Origin: Pararhodospirillum photometricum DSM 122
GTDB taxonomy: Bacteria; Pseudomonadota; Alphaproteobacteria; Rhodospirillales; Rhodospirillaceae
Reading direction: 5' to 3'
Length of the DNA stretch: 50,798 nucleotides
NCBI RefSeq assembly: GCF_000284415.1
Contig: NC_017059.1
Location: 103,540 to 154,337, forward strand
Shown here: positions 17,675 to 25,959 of the stretch, one piece after another
Position numbering within the stretch: the first letter of the stretch is position 1
How the letters are laid out: the number at the start of each line of letters is the position of its first letter
Translations under genes and position numbers: made by a program
Notes under the pieces: model-generated
The model's database searches: none
Told to the model about the DNA's origin: nothing
What the model saw: only the letters and a program-made list of their open reading frames with translations

Positions 17675-19044
17675 GCCTGTTTTCCGGTTTCGATCACAAC
17701 GGTGCCGGTGTCTTTCCCGCGCACGGCGGCGACGGGAGAGGCCGATCCCTTGGCGCCCAGCCGCAGGGCCAGGACGGCCGAGACCAGGAACAAAACGGCT
17801 TCGGCCGCGAAAACCGCCTGATAGGCTGGCGTGGGAGCGCCGACCAAGGCGCGCGTGGCATCAACGGCGGCGGTCCCGAGGAAACCGCCCAGGCCCATGG
17901 CCACGGCCTGCGCCGCGCCCCACACGCCCATACGCATGCCCTCGCGGCCGGCTTGGCCCTGGCTGGCGAAGGTCATCATCGAGCCGATGGCCGCCACCGC
18001 ATAGATTCCGGTGGCAAAGCCCAGGAAAAACACCCAGGCCCGGAACGGCCACTCCGGTGCCAGGAAGCCCGCCGCCACCAGCCCGACAAAGGCGACCGTC
18101 GAGGTGAGGCAGCCGATCAGAGTCCACAGGCGCAAAGAGCCGAAGATGGTGCGCCGCAGCAGACTGCCCGCCAGTCCAACCAGCAGCATGCCGGCGAACA
18201 CCCCGGAATGCTGCATGCCGGCCAAGCGTGTGGTCTCGCCCGCCGTCATGTTGAACACATGGCCGCCGAACGGCTCCAAGATTAGATCCTGGGCGCTGTA
18301 GGCCAGCATGGAGATAAAGACGAAGACGGCGAAGCCCCGGGTGTTCTTCTCGCCCCAAACCTGAGGCAGCGCCTCGCGGAACGAGACCTTGGCCGGGGCG
18401 GTGTCGTCGAGGGCCGTAGGGTCCTGGACTGGGGCGGTATTGCGCTCGACCCCGAACAAGGCCAGCACGGTGACGATTACGGCCAACACCGACACGCTGG
18501 TGCACACCAGGATCAGGCGCTCGCCCGAGTAGGGGTCGAGGAAATGGCCGGCACTGCCGGCGGTAACGGCAAAGCCCGCGATCATCATCATCCAGACGAT
18601 GGTCGCCGAAGCGGCGCGGCGCTCAGGAACAACCCGGGTGGCGAGAAAGGCCAGAAGGCAGGTGCCGGCGGCACCCACGCCCACGCCGATGAGCAAGAAG
18701 CCAAGAACAGCGAGCGCGATGGCCGGCAGGGGATCCGTGCCCATCCAGGCGGTGGCGACGGCGGCCAGGGCGCCGCCCAGGCCGAGGACGGCCATGCCGC
18801 CAATGATCCAAGGGGTTCGCCGACCGCCCATGTCGGAGCCATAGCCCCAGCGGGGCCGCAGGAATTGCAGGGCGTGGTGGAAGGTTACGAGGGCGCCGGG
18901 GAGCACGGCCAGCATGTGGTGCTCCACGACCATGACGCGGTTGAGGGTGGAGGTGGAAAGAACCACCACCGCCCCCAGGGCTGTTTGGACCAGTCCGAGC
19001 CGCAAGATGCCCAGCCAGCCCAGCCCGCCCCGCGCCGTCGTCAT
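17671..19044 (-). CDS. PucC-family light-harvesting assembly MFS protein
   Basis: A 457-residue, twelve-helix membrane protein of the BCH1/PucC branch of the major facilitator superfamily. The conserved features FHHALQFLRPRWGYGSDMGGRRTPWIIGG, split over helices 2-3, and the QDLILEPFGGHVF segment in the middle are diagnostic. Relatives between bchG and bchP (Orf428/LhaA type) help insert the LH1 or LH2 antenna. The ATG at 19044 overlaps the bchG stop by 4 nt. A longer frame reaching 19125 lies inside bchG and is rejected. Which antenna it serves cannot be told from the sequence. Confidence 0.92.
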   Translation of the reverse strand: MTTARGGLGWLGILRLGLVQTALGAVVVLSTSTLNRVMVVEHHMLAVLPGALVTFHHALQFLRPRWGYGSDMGGRRTPWIIGGMAVLGLGGALAAVATAWMGTDPLPAIALAVLGFLLIGVGVGAAGTCLLAFLATRVVPERRAASATIVWMMMIAGFAVTAGSAGHFLDPYSGERLILVCTSVSVLAVIVTVLALFGVERNTAPVQDPTALDDTAPAKVSFREALPQVWGEKNTRGFAVFVFISMLAYSAQDLILEPFGGHVFNMTAGETTRLAGMQHSGVFAGMLLVGLAGSLLRRTIFGSLRLWTLIGCLTSTVAFVGLVAAGFLAPEWPFRAWVFFLGFATGIYAVAAIGSMMTFASQGQAGREGMRMGVWGAAQAVAMGLGGFLGTAAVDATRALVGAPTPAYQAVFAAEAVLFLVSAVLALRLGAKGSASPVAAVRGKDTGTVVIETGKQA

Positions 19045-19919
19045 GGGGCGACCAGGGAGGGCATGGCCGCCGCCGCCACCATCATGCCCAGCACATAAAG
19101 GGTAATACCGGTTTGGTTGTACCAAGGCGCGAGGTCCTTGGGCCGGCGCAGGAGGCGGACCATCAAGGCGCCTTGCACCAGGAGCGACACGGTAATGATG
19201 CCCGCGTGGACCGGCTTGTCCCAGGCCATTAGGAGGAGAATGACGATCGCTTGCGGTACGGCCATGACGATGCAGGCCAGTTGACCCGCCTTCTCCACGC
19301 CGAGCTGGGCCGGCAGCGAGCGCACCCCCATCTTAAGATCACCCTCGACCGACTTGAAATCGTTCAAGGTCATGATCCCGTGGGCGCCGGCGCTGTAGAG
19401 GAAGGCAACCAGAATGATTTTCCAGTCGGGCAGGGCGCCGGTCATGACGGCGGCGCCGGTGAACCACGCCAAGCCCTCGTAGCACAGGCCGCACGCGGCG
19501 TTGCCCCACCAGCCATTCCCCTTGAGCCGGAGGGGGGGGGCGCTGTAGGCCCAGGCGAGCGCGAGGCCCACGGCGGCGGCGATCAGCACCCAGGAGCCGA
19601 GCAGGGCCGCGACCACCAAGGAGAGGACGGTCCAGCCGATGCCATAGTAGAGCGCGCGTCGTCCCGGCACCCGGCCCGAGGGGATCGGGCGATGGGGTTC
19701 GTTGAGCGCGTCCACGTGGCGGTCAAACCAGTCGTTGACGATCTGGCTGGTCCCGCAGACCAGGGGACCGGCGAGCAAGATGCCCGCCGGGATGAGTATC
19801 CAGCGTTCCGGGTGTGGCAAGCCGGACGAGACCACGCCGCACGCGTAGGCCCACATGGGGGGAAACCATGTGATCGGCTTGAGCAGTTCGACGTAGGGGG
19901 CGAGTTTAGAGCGCATCAT
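19041..19919 (-). CDS. bchG: Bacteriochlorophyll synthase (chlorophyll synthase)
   Basis: BchG is a membrane prenyltransferase of the UbiA family that esterifies bacteriochlorophyllide with geranylgeranyl diphosphate. The 292-residue protein has the first Asp-rich motif NDWFDRHVDALNEPHRPIPS and the second one NDFKSVEGDLKMG. Eight or nine hydrophobic helices cover the length. KPITWFPPMWAYACG at the N-terminus is typical of BchG/ChlG. It is the first gene of the bchG-pucC-bchP-small membrane protein group, with 4-nt overlaps between the first three, so levels are coupled at translation. I saw no clear PpsR-type TGT-N12-ACA site upstream. Confidence 0.96.
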   Translation of the reverse strand: MMRSKLAPYVELLKPITWFPPMWAYACGVVSSGLPHPERWILIPAGILLAGPLVCGTSQIVNDWFDRHVDALNEPHRPIPSGRVPGRRALYYGIGWTVLSLVVAALLGSWVLIAAAVGLALAWAYSAPPLRLKGNGWWGNAACGLCYEGLAWFTGAAVMTGALPDWKIILVAFLYSAGAHGIMTLNDFKSVEGDLKMGVRSLPAQLGVEKAGQLACIVMAVPQAIVILLLMAWDKPVHAGIITVSLLVQGALMVRLLRRPKDLAPWYNQTGITLYVLGMMVAAAAMPSLVAP

Positions 19920-20027
19920 GGCGGCACGGTAAGGCCCTGCCCTGGCCTTGTCAACGCGACCCGCTGGGGAGGCGCGGGGGGCTTGTCAAGGTGTCGGCGC
20001 GAGGGGAGAGGGACTGGAAAAAAAGGG

Positions 20028-20062
20028 AAGGCTGGGGAGGCGGGGCCTCCCCAGACCCCTCC
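20028..20062 (+). repeat. Palindromic repeat copy (left member of a head-to-head pair)
   Basis: Arms CTGGGGAGGC and GCCTCCCCAG around a GGG-containing loop. It lies in the 425-bp divergent region between bchG and fabI, not after any gene. Together with the inverted copy at 20091 it forms a larger inverted repeat with a 28-nt spacer. The rest of this divergent region shows no gene. Confidence 0.85.
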
Positions 20063-20090
20063 AATCCTGGGGCGAAGGGCCAGCGGGAAC

Positions 20091-20123
20091 GAGGGGTCTG
20101 GGGAGGCCCCGCCTCCCCAGCCT
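20091..20123 (-). repeat. Palindromic repeat copy (right member of a head-to-head pair)
   Basis: GAGGGGT followed by arms CTGGGGAGGC and GCCTCCCCAG, the mirror image of the copy at 20028. It lies ~220 nt before the fabI start codon, so the pair could form a cruciform in a promoter region. Confidence 0.85.
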
Positions 20124-20344
20124 GTCTGTTTTTGTTTCCCTGGCCAGAAGCCCCCCTCCCCCTGAAAAAGGGGGGCGGGAAACTTTTGCCCCCGCGACGA
20201 GTTGGTGTAGGATGCGCCCTTCCGGGCCCGGCCTATGGTTGGGCGCGCGCGAGACTCTATCTCGTTTTGCGTGTCCTCCCCCCAGGTCCGTCCCACCACC
20301 AGACCAGACGCCACCAGACCAAACGCAGAAGAGAGGGATGCCCC

Positions 20345-21184
20345 ATGCCGATGCCCACCAAGCTTCTCGAGGGAAAGAAGGGCCTCGTTCTTGGTCTTGC
20401 CAATGACCGGTCCATCGCCTGGGGCATCGCCAAGGCCGCCCATGATCATGGGGCCCAGTTGGCCTTCACCTATCAGGGCGATGCCTTGCTCAAGCGCATC
20501 AAGCCGCTGATCGACACCTTGGGCGACGGCACGCTCCTGATGCCCTGCGACGTGACCCGCGATGCCGACATGGATGCGACTTTCCAGACCTTGAAGGACA
20601 CCTGGGGGTCGCTCGACTTCGTGGTGCACTCGGTGGCCTTCTCCGACAAGGAGCAGCTCAAGGGACACTACAAAGATACCACCCGCGAGAACTTCTTGCA
20701 GACCATGGACATCTCGGTGTTCTCCTTCACCGACGTGGCCAAGCGGGCCAGCGCCTTGATGAATGACGGCGGTTCGATGATCACCCTGACCTATTACGGC
20801 GCCGAGCGCGTCATGCCGCATTATAATGTGATGGGCGTGGCCAAGGCGGCGCTGGAGGCCAGCGTGCGTTATCTGGCCGCTGACCTGGGCGCGCGGGGCA
20901 TTCGGGTCAACGCCATCTCGGCCGGCCCGATCAAGACCCTGGCCGCCATGGGCATCGGCGACTTCCGCTATATCCTCAAGTGGAACGAGTTCAACAGCCC
21001 GCTCCAGCGCAATGTCTCCATCGAGGACGTGGGCGGCTCCGGCCTCTACCTGCTCTCCGACCTGTCGCGCGGCGTGACCGGCGAGGTCCACCACGTGGAC
21101 AGCGGCTATCACACCGTGGGCATGCTCAACATGGAGAGCGTTTCCGAGGTGGCCGACCTTCTCGATTCTATCCGCAAGGGCTGA
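20345..21184 (+). CDS. fabI: Enoyl-[acyl-carrier-protein] reductase (NADH)
   Basis: FabI performs the last reductive step of type II fatty acid elongation. The 279-residue protein has the FabI-type nucleotide-binding start [18 protein letters not shown] and the catalytic pair Y-x6-K in [26 protein letters not shown] and the C-terminal [18 protein letters not shown] are classical FabI features. ATG at 20345 follows a GAGGGA site; a second ATG two codons later is possible. It is followed by aroC 7 nt downstream and is probably co-transcribed with it. Confidence 0.96.
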   Translation: MPMPTKLLEGKKGLVLGLANDRSIAWGIAKAAHDHGAQLAFTYQGDALLKRIKPLIDTLGDGTLLMPCDVTRDADMDATFQTLKDTWGSLDFVVHSVAFSDKEQLKGHYKDTTRENFLQTMDISVFSFTDVAKRASALMNDGGSMITLTYYGAERVMPHYNVMGVAKAALEASVRYLAADLGARGIRVNAISAGPIKTLAAMGIGDFRYILKWNEFNSPLQRNVSIEDVGGSGLYLLSDLSRGVTGEVHHVDSGYHTVGMLNMESVSEVADLLDSIRKG

Positions 21185-21191
21185 GGCGGGC

Positions 21192-22295
21192 ATGGCCGGG
21201 GACAGCTTCGGGACCTTGTTCCGGTTCACGAGCTTCGGCGAAAGCCATGGGCCGGCGCTGGGCTGCGTCGTTGAAGGGACGCCCCCCGGCGTGCCCCTCG
21301 ACGTCGCGGCGATCCAACGCGCGCTCGACCGGCGCAAGCCGGGGCAGTCGCGCTTTACCACCCAGCGCCGCGAGGACGATGCGGTCGAGATCCTCTCCGG
21401 GGTCTATGAAGGCCTGACCACGGGCACGCCCATCGCCTTCTTGATCCGCAACACCGATCAGCGCTCGCATGACTACGCCGCCATCGCCCAGCGCTTTCGC
21501 CCCGGCCACGCCGACTACACCTATTGGCAAAAGTACGGCCTGCGCGACCCCCGGGGTGGTGGGCGTTCCAGTGCGCGCGAGACGGCGGCCCGCGTGGCGG
21601 CCGGGGCTCTGGCCGAGCAAGTCTTGCGCCATCTCCTGGGTACCGGCTTCCTGGTGCGCGGTGCCCTCGTGGAAATGGGCGGCGTGGCCATCGACCGCGC
21701 TCGCTGGGACTGGGGCGAAACCGTGCGCAACCCCTTCTTTGCGCCTGATGCCGCCATCGTTCCCCAGTGGGAGACGCTGCTGGATGGCGTGCGCAAGGAC
21801 GGCTCCAGTGTTGGCGCGGTGATCGAAGTCGAGGCTCTCGGCGTGCCGGCCGGTCTCGGCGAGCCCGTCTATGACCGCCTCGACGCCGATCTGGCCAAGG
21901 CCTTGATGAGCATCAATGCCGTCAAGGGGGTCGAGATCGGTGCCGGCTTCGCCAGTGCCCGCCTGCGTGGCGAACAAAACGCCGACGAGATGGAGCCCGA
22001 CGGTCAGGGCGGCGTGCGCTTTTGCTCCAACAACGCGGGCGGCATTCTGGGAGGAATCTCCAGCGGGCAGCCCGTGGTGGCCCGGTTGGCGGTCAAGCCC
22101 ACCAGTTCCCTGTTGATCCCGCGCCATAGTGTCGATACGGCGGGGCAGCCCGTTGAGGTGGTCACCAAGGGGCGTCACGACCCTTGTGTGGGGATCCGCG
22201 CGGTGCCGGTGGCCGAGGCCATGGTGTCGGTGTGTCTCCTCGACCATCTGTTGCGTTTTCGGGGCCAGTGCGGCGCCCGCGCGTTGCCCCGGTGA
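21192..22295 (+). CDS. aroC: Chorismate synthase
   Basis: AroC makes chorismate from EPSP, the final step of the shikimate pathway, using reduced FMN as cofactor. The 367-residue protein shows the family signatures [18 protein letters not shown] near the N-terminus, [19 protein letters not shown] in the middle and [18 protein letters not shown] near residue 278. Length and motifs are normal. The ATG at 21192 is 7 nt after the fabI stop, suggesting a two-gene transcript with fabI; sppA follows ~70 nt downstream after a small GC hairpin. Confidence 0.97.
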   Translation: MAGDSFGTLFRFTSFGESHGPALGCVVEGTPPGVPLDVAAIQRALDRRKPGQSRFTTQRREDDAVEILSGVYEGLTTGTPIAFLIRNTDQRSHDYAAIAQRFRPGHADYTYWQKYGLRDPRGGGRSSARETAARVAAGALAEQVLRHLLGTGFLVRGALVEMGGVAIDRARWDWGETVRNPFFAPDAAIVPQWETLLDGVRKDGSSVGAVIEVEALGVPAGLGEPVYDRLDADLAKALMSINAVKGVEIGAGFASARLRGEQNADEMEPDGQGGVRFCSNNAGGILGGISSGQPVVARLAVKPTSSLLIPRHSVDTAGQPVEVVTKGRHDPCVGIRAVPVAEAMVSVCLLDHLLRFRGQCGARALPR

Positions 22296-22303
22296 GGGCT
22301 TGG

Positions 22304-22317
22304 CCCCGGTTTCGGGG
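22304..22317 (+). terminator. Short GC hairpin after aroC
   Basis: CCCCG-GTTT-CGGGG forms a 5-bp stem 9 nt after the aroC stop, extended by further G residues. There is no U-run, so it is at best a pause or partial terminator before sppA. Confidence 0.3.
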
Positions 22318-22369
22318 GGGGAGCTTTGGGTGGCCGTCCCCCTTCTTCACCTGACAAGGGAAGATGATC

Positions 22370-24139
22370 ATGCGTTTTTTTGGCAAGGCCCTCATTGCCC
22401 TGTTCGCGACCTTGGGCGTTTTGGCCGTGGGTCTGGCGGGGGTGGGGCTTCTGGCCTTGTCCTCACTGGGCCGGCAGGCCGAGCCCCTCCCCGAGAGCAT
22501 GGTGCTGACCCTGGCCATTGATGGTGCCTTCCCTGAAACCGGGGGAGACGATCCGTCCCAGGCTCTGATGGCCGGGCTTTTGGGCGAGCGGCCGCGTCCC
22601 TCGTTGTTGGCCGTGAGCCAAGCCTTGACCCAGGCGGCCACCGATCCCGCCGTGCGCGGTGTCTTGGTGCATGTGGGGGAAGCCGGGCTGGGCATGGCCC
22701 AGGCGCAGGAGGTGCGCGATGCCGTGCGTGCCTTCCGGGCGTCGGGCAAGCCCGCCTTGGTGTTCGCCGAAACCCTGGGCGAGTTCGGCGGCGGGACCGT
22801 GCCCTATTACGTGGCCTCGGCGTTCGATCAGGTCTGGTTGCAGCCCTCCGGTTTGGTGGCAGCGACTGGCTTTGCCGTGCGCCAGCCCTTCGCCCGGGCC
22901 CTTCTCGATCGCCTAGGTCTTGAGGCCCAGTTTGAAACCCGCAAGAGCTTCAAGACCGCGGCGAGCGCGCTGACCGATCCCGCCCTCTCCGAGCCCGGCC
23001 GCGTGGCCCTGAGTGCCGTGGTCGAGGGCTGGATGGGGCAGGTGGTCCAGGGCGTGGCCGCCGATCGCTCCTTGGCCCCGGCGCAGGTGCGCGCCCTGAT
23101 CGACCGCGCTCCCTTGCTGGCCCAGGAAGCCAAGGAGGCTGGCCTCGTCGATCGCCTGGGGTATGCCGACGAGGTGGAAACGGCCATCACCCAGGCCGCC
23201 GGGACCACTCAGAGGGTGCCGCTCGCCCGCTACGCCGCCGATCTTGCCCGCCGCACTCCCGACAAGGAAGCGCGCCGGGTGATCTATCTCAGCGCCAGCG
23301 GGCCGGTGGTCCTGGGCGATGGGCGCCAGGGGCCGTTCGATGATCAGGAAATCGACGGGCGCGCCCTGGCCGCTGCCATCGATAAGGCGGTGCAAGACCC
23401 CAAGGCCGTGGGCATTGTGTTGCGTCTCAACAGCCCCGGTGGCTCCTATGTCGGCTCCGACGTGGTGTGGCGGGCCATCGCTCGGGCCCGCGACCGGGGC
23501 ATGCCCATCATTGCCTCCTTGGGCGACATGGCGGCCTCGGGGGGATATTTCATCGCCATGGGGGCCAACCGGATCGTGGCCCAGCCGGGAACCCTGACCG
23601 GGTCCATTGGGGTGCTGGCCGGCAAGGTGACGTTTGGCAAGGCCAGCGCCGATCTGGGTGTGACCTGGGATGGGGTGTCGGCCGGGCGCAATGCCGGTCT
23701 GTTCTCGCCGACCGAGCCCTTTGATGAAGCGGGCCGGGCGCGCCTGGGCGCCGTACTGGATGCCATTTACGCCGACTTCACCGCCAAGGCGGCGCGGGCC
23801 CGCTCCTTGTCTCCGGTGGCCCTCGAAGCGGCGGCGCAGGGGCGGGTGTGGATCGGCGCCGATGCTCGCACCCAGGGGCTGGTCGATGACCTGGGCGGCG
23901 TGGCGCAGGCGCTGGCCGCCGTGCGCAGTGCCGCTGGTCTCGACCCGACCACGCCCTTGGACATCGTGCGCGGCGGCACGGGCGAGGACTTGCCCTGGCT
24001 GCTGCGTGCGGCCTCTCACTTTGAGGGGGCCCACGCGGTGGCGGCCCTGATGCGTGGGGTGGCCACCGTGGTCCCCTTGCTGGAGGGCGTTGAGGGTGTT
24101 CGTGCTCCCCTGGCGCTCCCGCCGCTGCTGATTGAATGA
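22370..24139 (+). CDS. sppA: Signal peptide peptidase SppA, 67K type
   Basis: SppA is an inner-membrane serine protease (family S49) that degrades cleaved signal peptides. The 589-residue protein has one N-terminal membrane anchor (about residues 5-32) and two S49 repeats, as in the long 67K form. The general-base lysine is in ETRKSFKTAAS of the first repeat, and the nucleophile serine is in DMAASGGYFIAMGAN of the second. NSPGGS of the second repeat is also clear. The ATG at 22370 has AAGGGAAG at a better distance than the ATG at 22364. A repeat copy follows the stop by 4 nt. Confidence 0.94.
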   Translation: MRFFGKALIALFATLGVLAVGLAGVGLLALSSLGRQAEPLPESMVLTLAIDGAFPETGGDDPSQALMAGLLGERPRPSLLAVSQALTQAATDPAVRGVLVHVGEAGLGMAQAQEVRDAVRAFRASGKPALVFAETLGEFGGGTVPYYVASAFDQVWLQPSGLVAATGFAVRQPFARALLDRLGLEAQFETRKSFKTAASALTDPALSEPGRVALSAVVEGWMGQVVQGVAADRSLAPAQVRALIDRAPLLAQEAKEAGLVDRLGYADEVETAITQAAGTTQRVPLARYAADLARRTPDKEARRVIYLSASGPVVLGDGRQGPFDDQEIDGRALAAAIDKAVQDPKAVGIVLRLNSPGGSYVGSDVVWRAIARARDRGMPIIASLGDMAASGGYFIAMGANRIVAQPGTLTGSIGVLAGKVTFGKASADLGVTWDGVSAGRNAGLFSPTEPFDEAGRARLGAVLDAIYADFTAKAARARSLSPVALEAAAQGRVWIGADARTQGLVDDLGGVAQALAAVRSAAGLDPTTPLDIVRGGTGEDLPWLLRAASHFEGAHAVAALMRGVATVVPLLEGVEGVRAPLALPPLLIE

Positions 24140-24142
24140 GGA

Positions 24143-24177
24143 AAGGCCGGGGAGGCCGAGCCTCCCCGGGTCCCTCG
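24143..24177 (+). repeat. Palindromic repeat copy (3' of sppA), diverged
   Basis: AAGGCCGGGGAGGC and GCCTCCCCGGG replace the usual TG/CA pair by CG/CG, a compensatory change on both arms that keeps the stem. It lies 4 nt after the sppA stop in the usual polarity. Confidence 0.85.
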
Positions 24178-24321
24178 AGCCTTTTTGTATCGTCTCTTGA
24201 CCATCTGGAAGGGATTTCCAGGCATCCTTGGGACTGGAATCGCTCCGGGCCGTTTTCTCCCTCTTCTCACCCCCCGGACAAAAGGCGTAGGGTGTGTATG
24301 GCTAAAAGGAGAAAGGATGCG

Positions 24322-25383
24322 ATGGACTATCTCGAGACGCTTGAACACGCCGACAAGGTGGCCCAGGAGGCGCTGTCTTGTATGCGCCGTCTCGGCATCC
24401 CCTCTCATCCTCGGAATTTTGCCATCTGGTATGGTTTTTTCTCGGAAAAGTTTCCTGATTTAAGCCGGCGTGTGCAGTCCCTCCTGGAGAACAAGGTTGT
24501 CTTCACCGAAGCGGTGAATGATGACTTGTTCGAGCGCTTTTTTACCAGCCGGCATGAGGCCGAGGGCATGTTGGTCGCCACGCGCCGTCTCGACCTGACC
24601 TTGGCTCAGATGCGCTCCTTGTTTCTTGCCGCCCACCAGGGCACCGAAGCCTACGGCGATGCCTTGGAAACCTTTGGGCGTCGCTTGCTGGAGACCGATT
24701 CCGGCATGGTGGAGGTGTTGGTCTCGGCGGCCCTGGATGAAACCCGGGCCATGCTCGACATCAACCGGACCTTGGGGGAGGAGTTGACCCGTTCGTCGGC
24801 CGAGGTCCGCCAACTGCGCGAGGAACTGGAGCGGGTGCGCCGCGAGGCCCTGACCGATGGTCTCACCGGCCTTGGCAACCGCAAGGTCTTCGATGCCGGG
24901 GTGCGCGACCTGACCCAGCGCGCCACCGCCGAGGCCACGCGTGGATTGAGCTTGATGATGCTCGATATCGACCACTTCAAGACATTTAACGATTGTTATG
25001 GGCACCAGATGGGCGATCAGGTGTTGCGTCTGGTGGCCAGCATGATTCAAGATAGCCTGGAGGGTGAGGCTATCACAGCGCGCTACGGCGGCGAGGAGTT
25101 TGCCGTGTTGCTGCCCGACACTCCGGGGAGCGAGGCGGTGGTGGTGGCCGAGCGCATTCGCCGCCACGTGGCCTCCCGTCATGTCACCAATCGGCGCACC
25201 GGTCAGGATTTAGGGGGGATTACCCTGTCGGCTGGGGTGAGCCAGTACATTCTGGGCGAGGCGGCCGCCGATTTCATTCGCCGGGCCGACGAGGCTCTTT
25301 ATGCCGCCAAGGCCCAGGGGCGCAATTGTGTGGTGTGCTTTGAGGATGAGGCTGGTCTGCCGCGTCGGCGCTTGGCGCCTTGA
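24322..25383 (+). CDS. Diguanylate cyclase (GGDEF domain)
   Basis: The C-terminal ~170 residues form a GGDEF domain that makes cyclic di-GMP from two GTP: DGLTGLGNRKVFD, LDIDHFKTFNDCYGHQMGD and the active-site RYGGEEF are all present. The position of the inhibitory RxxD site reads LEGEAITARYGGEEF and has no RxxD, so product inhibition there is unlikely. The N-terminal ~170 residues are helical, without membrane segments, and start DYLETLEHADKVAQEALS; similar N-termini occur in alphaproteobacterial cytoplasmic cyclases, but the signal is unknown. ATG at 24322 (353 residues) follows an AAAGG site; ATG at 24298 (MAKRRKD) is the alternative. A repeat copy lies 12 nt after the stop. Confidence 0.9.
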   Translation: MDYLETLEHADKVAQEALSCMRRLGIPSHPRNFAIWYGFFSEKFPDLSRRVQSLLENKVVFTEAVNDDLFERFFTSRHEAEGMLVATRRLDLTLAQMRSLFLAAHQGTEAYGDALETFGRRLLETDSGMVEVLVSAALDETRAMLDINRTLGEELTRSSAEVRQLREELERVRREALTDGLTGLGNRKVFDAGVRDLTQRATAEATRGLSLMMLDIDHFKTFNDCYGHQMGDQVLRLVASMIQDSLEGEAITARYGGEEFAVLLPDTPGSEAVVVAERIRRHVASRHVTNRRTGQDLGGITLSAGVSQYILGEAAADFIRRADEALYAAKAQGRNCVVCFEDEAGLPRRRLAP

Positions 25384-25394
25384 GGGGAAAAAGG

Positions 25395-25428
25395 AAGGCT
25401 GGGGAGGCTTGCCTCCCCAGGCCCCTCC
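25395..25428 (+). repeat. Palindromic repeat copy (3' of the cyclase)
   Basis: Arms CTGGGGAGGC and GCCTCCCCAG around a TT loop, 12 nt after the cyclase stop, in its polarity. It is paired head-to-head with the copy at 25449 between two convergent genes. Confidence 0.85.
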
Positions 25429-25448
25429 CGTCCTTGGGTACTCTCTTA

Positions 25449-25479
25449 GGGTCTGGGGAGGCGAGCCTCCCCAGCCTTT
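25449..25479 (-). repeat. Palindromic repeat copy (3' of the HigA-like gene)
   Basis: GGGTCTGGGGAGGC and GCCTCCCCAGCC, with the GAGGG edge shortened. It lies 8 nt beyond the stop of the minus-strand HigA-like gene, in the polarity expected for that gene. Confidence 0.85.
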
Positions 25480-25486
25480 CCCTTTC

Positions 25487-25840
25487 TCAAGCGTCGCTAG
25501 ACAACTCCTCGGGCGGTGTGTCTTCAAAAGACGCGGCCGGGCGTTCGCTCAACGGCCGCACGCGCTCTTCTAGGTCCGGGCCCAGGACCTGCTCGGCCAT
25601 CGCCAGATCGTAGCGGGCTTGCAGGTTCATCCAATAGAGGGCCGAAGTCCCGAACAGGCGGGCCAAGCGCAAGGCGGTATCGGCGGTCATGGGGCGCTGC
25701 CCGGCCATGATGGCGCTGATGCGATTGGCGGGCACCCCAAGCGCGCGGGCCAATCGGTTGACGCTCAGGCCGTTGGGGTCCATGAACAAGCGGTGAAGGG
25801 TCTGCCCCGGATGCGGTGGTCTGGCGTCGGACGTGGCCAT
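25487..25840 (-). CDS. HigA-like XRE-family antitoxin, orphan
   Basis: A 117-residue protein of the HigA/VapI type. The N-terminal helix-turn-helix reads PGQTLHRLFMDPNGLSVNRLA, then ARALGVPANRISAIMAGQRPMTADTALRLARLFG, the canonical HigA recognition region. FGTSALYWMNLQARYDL closes the domain. An acidic tail follows (EDTPPEELSSDA). The usual toxin gene higB would lie immediately upstream, but that space is the short divergent promoter region shared with uvrD, so this is an orphan regulator here. The ATG at 25840 gives the classical N-terminus. Confidence 0.86.
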   Translation of the reverse strand: MATSDARPPHPGQTLHRLFMDPNGLSVNRLARALGVPANRISAIMAGQRPMTADTALRLARLFGTSALYWMNLQARYDLAMAEQVLGPDLEERVRPLSERPAASFEDTPPEELSSDA

Positions 25841-25959
25841 GCCCTGGCTCCTTGATGTCCGCCGCAAGATACCCTACCCGGACCACGACGCAACCCCGGA
25901 CGTTGAGCCCGCGCCCCAGCGCCACGTTTTTCGCGTCCCTATGAGTGAAGACCAGAACC

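Noticed and set aside
19920..20344. PpsR/CrtJ-type operator (TGT-N12-ACA) upstream of bchG
   Set aside because: I looked for it by eye and found no convincing match; the region is dominated by the repeat pair.
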